This document shows positions 12,881-23,713 of a stretch of DNA of 64,000 bases, in pieces (positions within the stretch are counted from its first letter, which is position 1; each line of letters begins with the position of its first letter). The position numbers were made by a program, and so were the translations under genes. The notes under the pieces were generated by a model. It was not told where the DNA came from. It was given only the letters and a program-made list of their open reading frames with translations, and searched no databases. The DNA comes from Galdieria partita (Eukaryota > Rhodophyta > Bangiophyceae > Galdieriales > Galdieriaceae), in contig BQMJ01000031.1 in assembly GCA_025991245.1 (NCBI GenBank), positions 1 to 64,000 of the forward strand, in the 5' to 3' direction.

Positions 12881-13790
12881 TTGATAAAGAATCCAGTCGA
12901 GTTTCTCAAACAGCTTGAGTACGTAGACCAAGTATCGCATATTCTAATTTTGTATAATTCAATTGCGAAAATAAAGAATTAGTTGTTGACTCTTTCTATT
13001 TTGTATAAAAGCTATATATGAAAACTATTCATAATAGCATAACTTCACGACTCACATAGTAAGTATCGTTTCAAGAACTTTGCCTTGTTTGTCCCTTGAC
13101 AACAACAATCAAAAACACAGACACTCAGCCCGTCACTCTCTTTGAACCGAGCAAAGTTTCAAACAGTCTATGTTTCACAAAACTCAACAATCTACCACAG
13201 AAAATTCTAGAAACACTAGAGCACTCCAAAGTTGGAGAAACGTAACCAAATTGTCAAGGGTGGCTTCCCAAGACAAAGAATTGCCTACACTAGTTAAACC
13301 AACATAGAGAAGCAAAAGGGGAAGAAAGCAGCAACTCAGAAACTTTTCAACTATACCCAGAATACTTGAACACGCTATGTAGTACCACGACTCTCTAGTT
13401 TCCTCAGAGCTTCTCTGATAAACAACACAGACGGATCTACAAAAGTTCTATTGAAACCCCACTCTCACGAAAACTTTCAAACTTGGCTATTCTCCATATT
13501 CTAAAAAGCAATGCCAAAACTCAAAATTGCTAAAAAATCTGTTGTATAATTTGGAAACATATAAACTGGTCAAGCACTCAAACATTCATAAAGCTTTATA
13601 TTATTCACGGTCAACTAGCTCATATCATATAGTGCCACTTTGGTGATTTCTTCAAGTAGGTCAACAGAAGGTTGAAAGCTGCCATCATCACTCCGTCAAC
13701 TCAAACATATTTAGTTAAACTGTGTGAAACTTGTAGATTTTCTTTGTTTGCAGACAACAAGTCAGTTGGCTCAGACTATATAAATCCATC
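12880..13790. repeat. Duplicated 5' flank of the NTPase gene (copy 1)
   Basis: About 900 bp of A-rich sequence upstream of the gene at 13845 matches 16770-17500 at many ordered landmarks: TATGTTGATAAA (near 12878 and 16730), ATTGACTCT-type (near 12990 and 16845), ACAACAACA..CA-rich sequence (near 13105 and 16975), GGAGAAACGTAACC-like (13238 and 17110). A shorter and more diverged match to the stretch around CTTGTTGCC..AACC..AAAGAAAAG continues at 17290 and 19170. This shows that the promoter side of the gene was copied together with the gene. Confidence 0.65.
13777..13784 (+). promoter_or_regulatory. TATA-box-like element
   Basis: TATATAAA lies 61 bp upstream of the chosen ATG at 13845, a plausible core promoter distance for a compact genome. 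Its presence argues that this copy of the duplicated gene may still be transcribed. Confidence 0.4.
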
Positions 13791-13844
13791 GCCATGATTG
13801 ATTGGCTCTAAAGCAATTGTCCATCGTTATTTTGAGATGGTTGG

Positions 13845-16252
13845 ATGGTTGCAATGCTTGTTGGTTGCTTTGCTTTTTCGTTTCATTCTGCATGTCTTTC
13901 CTCAGCCAATGTTCAGTATCCATTCCAAACTAAGGTGTTTTGTGGAACCAAAGAGTGTCATTTATGTAGTAGAAGTTTTACAAAACCGTTGTCTTGTTTT
14001 GACAAGAAACGTCCCGGTTTTGGTTGTCGAAGAGTTGTTCTTGCTTCAGTCATAAATGGTCGTGGCAGAGACAGTAAAAGATATATTGACTTTAGAGAGA
14101 TATTTGTACAAGACGATTTTAAAATTGACGAAAAGTTTAGCAATATGTGGTTGACAAACCTACCTGATCTTCAACAAGAGTGTTTGTTCAAAACTGTCGC
14201 GTCAATTATTGGAGAGAAGGTACAAGTAGGAGGTAAAGTTTTCGAAGTTGGGAAAGAAACTTTTAAAGAGATAGCACTGTTGCTTGTTCCCAAGCAGTTT
14301 CCCGAAGATTTCCCAGTGGAAAAAGGTGTTGGGAACATCTCAAGAATCTTTCTGAGAGAAGAGTTTATCAAGAGGTGGAATAGACACATTGAAAGTCTTG
14401 ATGCAAAAGGTAGCAGTCTTCCACCCCAGCAGATCATAGTTTCTGCAGCAAGTGGTCTAGGAAAAAGTGTAGATCTGTACATGGCCGCTGTTTTCTCACG
14501 GTATTGCAGGATTCCACTGCAATATATTGGAAGCGCAGAGGCCTGGTTAGGAGAAAGTACCGAATTCTCTGTAGTACTGTTGCTTTACTTGAAGATGTTG
14601 CTGTTTATGAATGCAGATATTGCAGATGACTTGCCAGAATTCGTTTCATCTCGATATAGTTCTTTGAATGGTGCTCCCCTTAAGTGTGTCATTTATTTTG
14701 CCATGAAAGAGAATAACATATCACTTGCTTCAGAAATTCGTCGCTTTATGATGCTGCATGCACCGCGCAATATGTTGATAGTAGATGAACATAATGCGTT
14801 GTGGAGCGAATTTGGCAATAGAACAAACACGTGGCCAAATTTCTTTCGCCTTTATACCAAATTGGCAATGATGAATACAGTAAGTAATGGCTTTTTCTTT
14901 TTTTACAATGACTTTTTCATTTACTTGAGTAGCCTTATTGTGGAGTTCTTATTGCAGGTTCACAGCATCATCAATTTGAAGATAATTTGCCTAGTGGTTC
15001 TGGAAATATCAAACACTATTTGGAGCCTCTAAGTTTCAAAGAGTTTGACTTGTGGCAAGATTTACCTGATTATCCACCCATTCTTCGTCAACATTCAGAC
15101 GAAATGGTCGAACTTACTGGGTTGGTGCCTAGAATGATAGCCAAAATGGTAACTCTGGCCAAAGATCTCCCTGATGCTAGTTTTGAGTATTTACAGGCTG
15201 AACTCACCTCGTATTTATATTCTGAAATGACAAGAAGCCACAATGACTATCTTGATGGACTTAGGTCTGAAAGAGAAAAGAGGGCATTCGATTCTATGCT
15301 TTATAAGCTATTCATGGATAGGAGTAAACCCAATATTACGGTTGCAGACGGAGCATATCGAGATCGAGGTTTATTAGTTGTAGTGAGCCGCATCTACATA
15401 CGCTTTTATAACAGCGTTGCACGTGACATCTTGTTATCCTCTTTCCTTGAAAGATATGCTTCTGAGAATTACTTGGCTGAATTGTTTAAACGTTATCGAA
15501 GTGATCCGGGCACAAGAGGGCAAACTTTTGAAAAATTATTCTTTTTGTGGTTCATCAATAGAACAGAAGAAGTGACTATCCGTTCCGATAGCAAACCCTA
15601 TAGGAACTTGAGTTTATCTTGTAATAGTTGGGTTCGGTTGGTTGGAGATGAATTTGATCCTCCCATGAACAAGTTTACTCATTCCTGTTGGATATTACTG
15701 GAAGAACGACATCCTCGATTTGACTATATTTTTGTGAATATTGTGAATTCTCAATGGCATATATACTTTTTTCAAGTATCGATATCTTCATTTTATAGTC
15801 ATAATCGTGACTCTGCTGCTATCGAAAACTCCTTTTTGCCACCTTCTTTCAAGAAAGATGCATGGAATACTTCAGAATCGGCGAACTTATCAACTAGTAG
15901 GTCAAAGAGCAAACAAAGATCAATGGCAAGTTCCCAAAGTGGCCAAAAACGTAATAAGAACAGGAGACGAGTAAGAGTAACAGATAAGCCTCAGTTACTA
16001 AGCTTAATTGGTTTGATTCTGAATGAAGAGTTTACCATCACGTTAGAAGAAGATGATTCTGGAAGGATTGTAGATTTTCGTTTATTGGATTCCAAAGGTG
16101 TTGATTGGCGACACTGCATAAGTATTGTCTATGTTACTCCATTACCATTTAAGGAGGCCAAAGGTAGTTTATCAGTACCAGACTATATTGAGTTTCTTTG
16201 TAGTGAAAGCTTTTCTGAGAGATTTCGAGTTTTGTTGGAAAAGGAAAAGTGA
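13845..16252 (+). CDS. Signal-peptide-bearing P-loop NTPase with nuclease-like C-terminus, RHS/Crinkler-like (intact)
   Basis: Predicted exons 13845-14883 and 14958-16252, 777 aa. The 74-bp intron uses GT at 14884; the GTAAGT four bases earlier would break the frame. Seen: residues 1-21 look like a signal peptide (MVAMLVGCFAFSF then small residues), followed by a Cys-rich stretch (CGTKECHLC, about 33-41). Walker A is SAASGLGKS (about 200-208) and Walker B LIVDEHNALW (about 312-321). A segment near 597-630 reads HPRFDYIF...FFQVSISS, the D...QxT/S pattern of degenerate restriction-endonuclease-fold domains. A basic linker follows. Known: this NTPase plus REase-fold architecture characterises Crinkler and kinetoplastid RHS proteins. 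Inferred: a member of that class, secreted or organelle-targeted; activity is uncertain because the usual Lys of the third motif is Ser here. A TATA-like element precedes it and a decayed duplicate lies downstream. Confidence 0.7.
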
Positions 16253-16760
16253 TGTTTTACGATCCTTTGATGGAAGCAGAGTTGTTTTGAGCTTTACGAT
16301 TTACAAAGACTATGATAAATGATATGTTTTAATATTTTATTTGCTTGACTGGCAAGCCAATGCTGAATCATTGTGGAAGCAGAAAGTCTGATATGGATGA
16401 TTGGTTTACAATAATAGAAGATGTACATATCCTAAACAAAGTCATTTTTAGCACTTTGGATGAAAATCAACACACAACCTCAATTTCAAGTACCCAGCTT
16501 TGGAGAGCGTCTTTATTGGGTATCTCCAGTTGTATAGAATCACATTGTTTCAAACTTGGAGACATGCTTTTCAGCCAAACGATCATTCAGAAAGTATTCA
16601 GGAAGCTCTTAAAGTCTGTCAGATAAATGATTCTTTGCTAATGAAATTGTTGGAGGAGAAATCATCGATCACAAAGAGAACCAAGCACCTGTCAGCAAAG
16701 ACACAGAAGTTGTCATTTTGAAGACAATTATGTTGATAAAAAACAAATATTCATCTTTTA
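16253..16760 (+). other. Duplicated 3' flank with possible ORF of unknown function
   Basis: Directly downstream of the NTPase gene. Two overlapping open frames lie here: 16345-16626 (93 codons, ATG) and 16500-16721 (73 codons, more protein-like, with LQLYRITLFQTWRHAF). A diverged copy of the same stretch lies at about 18700-18830, with matching words such as CCAGTTGTAT/CCAGCTGTAC, AACTTGGAGACATG/AACTAGAGACATG and CAGGAAGCT/CAGGATGCT. It is therefore the 3' part of the duplicated block. Whether it is a 3' UTR, an extra exon or a separate small gene cannot be told from the sequence. Confidence 0.35.
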
Positions 16761-16769
16761 AATCAACTT

Positions 16770-17790
16770 ATTTACAGAACAAGTGTTTCATAATCCATAG
16801 AGTATATAACTGAATTGCAAAGAAATGCAGGATCAATTATTGACTCTATCTACTTTGTCAGCCCGTCTAGGAAAACTCTCAATGACATCATATTATTGAA
16901 AATCACATAATAAGTAACAATATAAAGACAACGCTCCGTGAATTGATCTTGACAAATAAAACAATCCAACAACAGTCAACAACATGTACTCTAGTTTCCA
17001 TTACTCTCTATACACACTGAAAAAGTCTTGAAAACTTCAAAAATGGTACACTCCAAATATCAAAAGTCAACTATAGACAATTCTGGAAAAGCTAAGAGCA
17101 TCTAAATAGTAGAGAAACCTAACTGAGTTGTCAAGAGTTACTTCAAATCTTGTCTGCCCTAGTAAAACAGTCATATAGTGCAAGAATAGAGGAAAAGCAA
17201 CAAATGAATGAGGTATTTTTAAAATACTTCCAAACTACTTGAACAAGACGTGAAACAAGCTAAAGTTGAAATTTAGCTATGTTTCAATTGTCGCACTATC
17301 TTGTTGCCTCGACAACCTAAAGAAAAGTTTCCTAACGTTTACAAGAACTATCAAACTGTTTACATTTGCTACAAATGTATTTCGACATCACATCAAGCAA
17401 ACCAACAGAAATATAGTTGTCCATGAAATTGACAGCTTGAAATATGGTGGCCATGTGGATAAGTTGTGTCTTTGGGGAGAATGAATTATAGTCCAATTTT
17501 CTATGAAATAGATTTACATCTTTCAGCTTCTCTATGAAGGCCCATGCAGAAGAACTCTTCCTTTCTTCCCTTCTTTTTATAATATCTCTAATCTTTCAAA
17601 TAATGAATGGGGTAGACGTTATAATGGTCAGTATCTAAAGAAAACTAGGCAACGTTTTTCTTAAAATTTACATTTCAACATGAAATATGTTCAATCATCG
17701 TTTGAGAATATAAATAACAAAGAAGTTCGTTCTATGTTATACTTGTGAAAAGGAAAAACCGTTTTCATCGTTATCAGGAAAATTCGCGAT
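16770..17790. repeat. Duplicated 5' flank (copy 2)
   Basis: This is the counterpart of 12880-13790, with landmarks in the same order but many small differences. It leads into the decayed gene copy at about 17.8 kb. No independent gene is supported; the open frame 17266-17484 lies in the repeated flank and has no recognisable features. Confidence 0.6.
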
Positions 17791-17799
17791 TTCAACACC

Positions 17800-18430
17800 T
17801 CGTCCACTTATATTTGATCCACCAGTGAAGAAGTTGACTTGTTCCTGTTGGATATGATTGGCTAAACGATATCCTCGATTTGACTACATTAATGTCGATT
17901 TTGTTGGCACTCAGTGGCATATATACTTGCTTCAAGTTTCAGTATCTTCATTCTACAATCATAATTATGGCTATGCTTCTATCGAAAATATCTTTTTGCC
18001 TCGTTCCCGTAAGGAAGATGCACCCAATAGCTCAGAGTCAGCTAGTTTATCAATAAGTAGGACAGAAAGCGACCAAAACTCAACGAAACTTTCCAAAAGT
18101 TGCCAATGACGTAGTAAGAAGAGGAATCGAGATAACTTGAAACAGAGAGAAGTAACAGGCGATTCTCAATTAAAGAGCATACTTTATTGGATTTTGAATC
18201 AGGAATTCACAATCATATTTCAAGAAGATGATTCCTGCGGCATTGTAGACTTTTGTTTATTGGATTCGGAAGGTGTTGATTGGAGAGTATGTGTAAGTAT
18301 TGTTTAATTTACTTCCTTCTCTTTTAGGGAGGCCAAAGGCAGTTCTTTAGTTCCATTCTATGTCGAATTTGTTTGTAGAAAAGGATTCCCTGAAAGTTTT
18401 CGAGTTCTATTGGAAGAATGGAAATGATAT
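17800..18430 (+). pseudogene. Decayed copy of the RHS/Crinkler-like gene (C-terminal part only)
   Basis: The deduced segments match the C-terminal third of the gene at 13845: RYPRFDYINVDFVG, WHIYLLQVSVSSFY and FLPRSRKEDA correspond to HPRFDYIFVNIVN, WHIYFFQVSISSFY and FLPPSFKKDA, and the SESASLS serine-rich linker is kept. The NTPase half is absent, so most of the gene was lost after duplication of the block. What remains is broken, with a few breaks, and should be treated as a fossil. Divergence from the intact copy is moderate, which suggests that the duplication is not recent. Confidence 0.75.
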
Positions 18431-19375
18431 TGTACAAACCATTGATAAGAGCAGCATTTCTCAAGTTTTATTATCTCACCAAAGGGTCGGGACAAATAGA
18501 CAATCTTGAATATTGAGTCTTATGTCGAGTCGCAAGTATTTGCTTCATATTTTATATGAAGAGAAGATGAGGCCAGTGGTGATCCATTCTGAAAACAAGA
18601 AGCTGAATTAGATAAACAATCGATTCGAAATAAAAACATCAGCAGCAGCTTTGATTAGAATCGATTCATACTATTATGAAAAAAGAAACTTTGGAAGAAC
18701 GTGTGTCTTCACTTGGTTTAGCCAGCTGTACATAATTTTCGTTTGTACCAGATTCACTCAAACTAGAGACATGTAGTTATGAGCCAGAATATCAGGTAGA
18801 AAGTTTCCAGGATGCTTTTATATAAAGTGGGCTAGATATAAGAATCTTCAAGGATGAACCAAAGTATTGATGGAACAGCCTTTCTCTAAGCTAAAAGTAT
18901 TCTGAGGGCTTTGCTTATAAGGAAATACACTGACACATTCTTATGCTCAAAGCAATAGTTAAAACGAGTCTAAATAGTTTAGTGACATATGCCAATTGCA
19001 ATATGACTATATTCTATAAAGTCTATTTAGTACACTATCAGAACACATATGTCTCTTCTCAGTCGTGTTTTAAACTACAGCGATAGGAATTTGCTCTTTC
19101 TGAATCGTTGTTCTAAAATATGGTTTCTTTCTCCAGTTGAAAGTTTTGCTATGTAGCACATGTTACTTTATCTTGTTGTCCAAACAACCAGAAGAAAAGT
19201 TCCTTGGAGTTTCCGAAAGCAATTGAACAATTGGAGCTCAAGGTTGAAAGTAAAACTCCAATTAACAAATTGAAAAAGAAACCAACTAAAATTAAAGCAA
19301 CTAATGTTCCTAATTCAACTTCATAAGTAACTAGAAACTCTTCAACTACTACACTCATTTCCACACCTGAAAATA
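18431..19375. other. Intergenic, remnants of the duplicated block
   Basis: The stretch at about 18700-18840 is the diverged copy of the 3' flank at 16480-16620. The sequence at 19130-19230 (TTGAAAGTTTTGCTATGT..CTTGTTGTCC..CAACCAGAAGAAAAGTTCC) matches the 5' flank near 17265-17335, so a third copy of the flank leads into the next effector-like gene. A hydrophobic open frame on the minus strand (19149-19463) overlaps this flank and looks like a by-product of A/T-rich sequence. No gene is supported. Confidence 0.5.
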
Positions 19376-21858
19376 ATGACAAATCATCGATTGCTTTGTA
19401 ATTTGACAAAACCATTTGAAGGTTGTTTCGAGTCTTTGAATATGTTTCGTGTGATAGAACCACAAATTGACAGAGAAGAGGATGTAAAGGCCATCATAGA
19501 GACTTTCCTCTCCCAGTTTACGACAACGGAATATGGTGGAACTTTGTTAACTCGTCCGGCGTGCTGTTTTGCCCCCCATATCTACGGAGCAGACAAAACT
19601 TTTCTAGGACAACAGTTCTTGGCTTATTTAAATATCTTTGCTCAACGTGAGCGTTCCAACGAAGAAGTTTTTCAACAACTAGACACTTGTTCCGATGCTT
19701 CCCTCCAGAGTGCTCCGCAAATCTCTTGGAAACACTTTGCAGAAAACACATTGTCAGTTGTCTTGAAACTGTGAACCTCTTTTCCTGACGCTCCGTATCC
19801 AGAGTTTCGTAAAGCCTTGTCGTTCAATATAGCTTGGGCAGCTGCCGAGGGCAATGGCAAAACTACAAACGAAACCGTCAGATTCACTTCGGCAGCAATG
19901 GAGCAGCCGACACTTTCTGCCTTTATCGGGTACCTTCTTCAACATTTTCAGAAGCAGTATTTGTTTTTGATGATTGATGAACTGAGTCAAATAAGTGCTC
20001 TTAGCAAACACTATGGCGAACTTACTGAGATGCAAGTTGAAGAACACGATCCGAAATATGTCCCTTTTCGCAATTTCTTCCGGGAGATACGTCCTTTTCT
20101 TGATACGGGAAAAGTAATTTTGTACTTGGCTGGTCGTACCACAGAAATCTCAGCTCGTTTGAGTGATGCTCGTTCGAGCAAAGTGGTCCTGCGTATGTTG
20201 CAGTTGAATCCTTTTAACCTCAAGAATATTGAAGATTATTTGAACCTTTTCATCTATGGTGACAAGAAGTTGAAGGATTGGTTTTTATGTTCAGATGACT
20301 TGCAAGATCGCTTTGTAGAATTGTTGAAGAGGAAGACTGGAGGAATTCCATTGATTCTAAAAAACACGTTACTAGCACTCTTAGCCAAAGTGAAAACGGT
20401 AGCTTATCCTATTATCAATGATAGCAATATGGAAAGTTTGTTGGACAGCGTCTTTGGGGATGTAGAGAGATATTCAGCAACTTTTATTGTTCCAGAGAGA
20501 GTAGATTCCTCAACTCTTCTTAGATATCAATTTGTCCTTTTAAATCATCAGCTTGGAACTATTTTTCCAAATAACTTTGCAATTACTCTTTGTGGGACGA
20601 AGACTTATTTGATAGACTTGGTTGCAAGTTTTGGGTTTTACTCTGAATTCATTGAAACTGAAGTCGTTGGTTCGAATAGTCAATTCAAGATTGGTTGTTG
20701 TGAGTTTATATTGAAAACTCATAGTGAAAATCCGTTCTTGCGTGAAGTAACAAAGCTTTTGCCTTTGTCAAATTTTGGATATATTCCGGACACTTCAATG
20801 GTAAAAGAAGTTTTCTTTGAATTTGTATTTATGAATATCTTACGATTTCGATTATTAACAAGTCTTTACTCTAATTCCTCTTGTATTGTGCATTCTGTTA
20901 TTCCAGGAATTTTTAAAGGTTCTTTAATTGAACATGACAATGTTTCATATTCGAAGGAATCAACTGTACCTTATACTCTGCCAATCTTGAAAGATGTCTC
21001 TTTTACATTTGATGATTATTATCGAAAACATTTGCAACATTGTGGTATTTTTATTCCTAAAGATAACAGTTCTAGTGGTCCTGATGCATATTTTGTACTT
21101 CAGAATGGACAAACACGTTATGTTGTTGGATTTCAATTCAAATTTTATTACGAAAGCGAACTTTCAAGAGGACATGTTGACAAGGAAGCCGAAAAGTTTA
21201 TCAAGGGAGTCGTCAAGGTTTTGAATAACCTTCCTTGTTCACCTATTCAGAACTTTGTTTTCAGTTTGTGGTGGTTTGCACTCATCACGATCAGTCTGTA
21301 CTATTTCCTGATAATGAAAGCAATATTGTTGAGGATATCAACTACTTGACGAATGAAAATGTTTCTCAGAGCAATGAAGCAACCAGTCGATCACTTTTAA
21401 GATTGCAACTTGTCATTGTTTCCCAAAGTAATCTTGAACAATTCTTAGGAAAAGAAAATGTTGAGGCCTTGAATAAAATTCGTGTGGCGAGTCGCGGAGA
21501 GTTTATGGAAGAGTTTTCAGAATGGTGCAAATCAATCTTCGAGTCCATGTCCAATGAATATGTTTCACCGGTGCGTTCACTTGCAGATAAAAATCTTATG
21601 GAAGTGGAAAATATCACTGACGAAGAAAATGTTGCTGCATTTAGTTCTATGAGTTCTTCATTTGATTGGAATACTTTTTTAAGAGAACGTTGTGGTCTTT
21701 CTGAGGAAGAAGTCGTACATTGTTTGCCCAAAATATCGTTCATACAATTAGGAGACTTAGATGGAGTTACAACAGAGCTTCTCCGCAGTTGCGGTATTGA
21801 CAATCCTTCACAAAGGTTGCGAATCATGTTAGGACTACTAAAGTTTTTGAAAATGTAG
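19376..21858 (+). pseudogene. Crinkler/RHS-like NTPase-nuclease gene with SAM-like C-terminus, apparently interrupted
   Basis: A second, strongly diverged effector-like gene on the same strand. Seen in order: an N-terminal region with a degenerate P-loop (HIYGADKTFLGQ), a Walker-B-like LFLMIDELSQIS, a long NTPase C-lobe, then a REase-fold signature GPDAYF...VVGFQFK (D...QxK, so the metal-binding pattern looks complete), and finally a C-terminal stretch DWNTFLRERCGLSEEE...LLRSCGIDNPSQRLRIM that reads like a SAM domain. Known: P-loop NTPase plus REase nuclease is the core of CR-type effectors; a SAM domain would mediate protein interaction. The region does not read through in one frame. There are about two interruptions, which could be breaks or unrecognised introns, so I list it as probably broken. 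Confidence 0.6.
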
Positions 21859-23700
21859 TGTTTACTGACAAGTTTGTGGTATTTTAAAGATAAGAGCCAC
21901 CCAGAAACTCTTGTGCTAACAGGAGTGACGTTTGAATATTTGGGTTGTTCTTGCTTTTTTCGCGTTAGCAATTTCACTTTGAACTCTCAAGTTGTTATTG
22001 ATCGAGTATAAGAAAGTCGTTGTGTCTCTAAAAAAACTTTTGCTTGGAGAGTGTCTTTAGCTATGTGTTGATCGACCATTATTCATAATTGTCTTTGTTA
22101 AGAACGTCTTTTCCGTCTGCAAATAGTAGACTACATATTCACGCCCTCCTTTATTATCAACTTCACACACCTATAGGCCAAGCTCTGTGAGAATACTGCT
22201 TGTTCTTAATGAAGGTGACCCCTATCATAAAGCCTGATATACGAAGCATCGTTCTTTTTGGTTTTTGTACATTCTGATATTTACTTCCTCAAAACTACAT
22301 TATCTCCTACCGTTACTCCTCTTCTCAATACCCAATCATAATGAAGTTAGTCAGACACTGTTCCAAGGTGTGAAACAGATCCATAAAGTCCAGTTCTGAG
22401 GAAAACAGAAAATTTCTAGATGCTACTCAATCTTCCTGGTGTTTCATAATAAACAGGGAAACTCTGCCACGTTGCTTTTTGAGAAACTATGAACAGAAAA
22501 ATCTTCCACTCAAACCACTTTGTACAGTCATTGAAAGGAATTCTCTAGCAGCAAACAATTGAAACACTCAAGCACTTGCTGACATACAAAAGTGCCTACT
22601 GTGTATTTAATACCACAAGATAACTAAACTTGAATTACAGCAAACAGCACTAGAGAGACAGCTCAAAGGAGGAGTCTTCACAATGGTTTGAAAAAACAGG
22701 ATTCTGCAGTACCATTAACACTTGTACGAAGCAAAGCTACAAAACTTCAAATATTTTGTACCAGATATAAAACAGTGTTCACAATTGGTGGATAATTTGT
22801 CAACTTTCAAGCAGTTGGTTTCAGCAAGATATACAACTGAAAGCTTCGTCCAGTCAAAGTCTGGGTGTTGTTCTTCGGTTGATCCTGTCGGCACAACTAA
22901 CTTCTAAAATGTTGTTGACGAGAAGGTTTGTTTTCTATTATGTGTAAAGTAAGTTGCATATTGTTCACAAGTAAGCGTTTATCAACTTAAGTGGCAATAC
23001 TCTTGCAACTTTGTTGGGATTGCTATTTGCAGGATTATAAATATTTCAAGCTTGTTTTATACTGTTCCTATAATTAACCCTCTTTTCTACATGAGAGTGC
23101 CTAGTCATTAAGTTTCAAGAAGAATAATTTCACTGGACGTTGAGATGTAGAATCGAAGAAATTGCCAGATGATGGTAGTCATCCTATAGTTGGAAACACC
23201 AAAATACAAGAACAAGCGATATATCTTGAAAAGTAGGAATTGAAATCTCATCTATTCAGCGTACTTTAGGTGAGTTTGTTACCAATGTGTTGACGATAGC
23301 TTATATTGCTCCATCCATTCCTTGAAAGGAGACACAGAAGGCATCATATAATTTCTAGCCATATCGAGCTTTTTTCTGAAAGTTTTTGAGCGACCTGTCT
23401 GGATTTGTATACAGATGTGGTTGTTTGGACATTTTCAAAGAGAGCAACATTGACATTTATCAGGAGGATGGTATGCCAAAGTTGAACACGTATATGTTTT
23501 CAAATTTGTTTCATTATGAAAACATTATCAAGTAGTTGCGGTGGCATCAAGTTGACTTTATCATTGAAAAGAGGTGGATGAATTCTGGAAAGCTCACAAA
23601 TGACTCAAAATAGCATCAAATGGTGGATTCCAAATATGATCAACTGCAACACAAACATTTTATTGACCAAATGATGATTTTCTAGCTAAGTAATTGGATA
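21859..23700. other. Decayed, gene-poor stretch
   Basis: No complete gene is seen. The + strand from about 23150 to 23690 has a protein-like frame interrupted by several stops, with runs such as IFKESNIDIYQEDGMPKLN and VDFIIEKRWMNSGKLTNDSK. It is probably the remnant of a gene of unknown family. An open frame at 22722-22907 is protein-like but has no ATG start and no recognised relatives. The rest is A/T-rich and featureless to the eye. Confidence 0.4.
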
Positions 23701-23713
23701 AAGATAATGACGA

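Noticed and set aside
13798-14055. 85-codon frame overlapping the start of the NTPase gene
   Set aside because: It is a different frame over the same start region with no continuation; the 13845 frame leads into the NTPase motifs.
19149-19463. Hydrophobic 104-codon minus-strand frame resembling a membrane protein
   Set aside because: It overlaps a duplicated A/T-rich flank and the start of the gene at 19376, and it is not kept in the other flank copies.
566-23700. Search for LTR, LINE or other transposable elements as the cause of the repeats
   Set aside because: No reverse transcriptase, integrase or transposase motif, no terminal repeats and no target-site duplications were visible; the repeats behave as tandem duplications.
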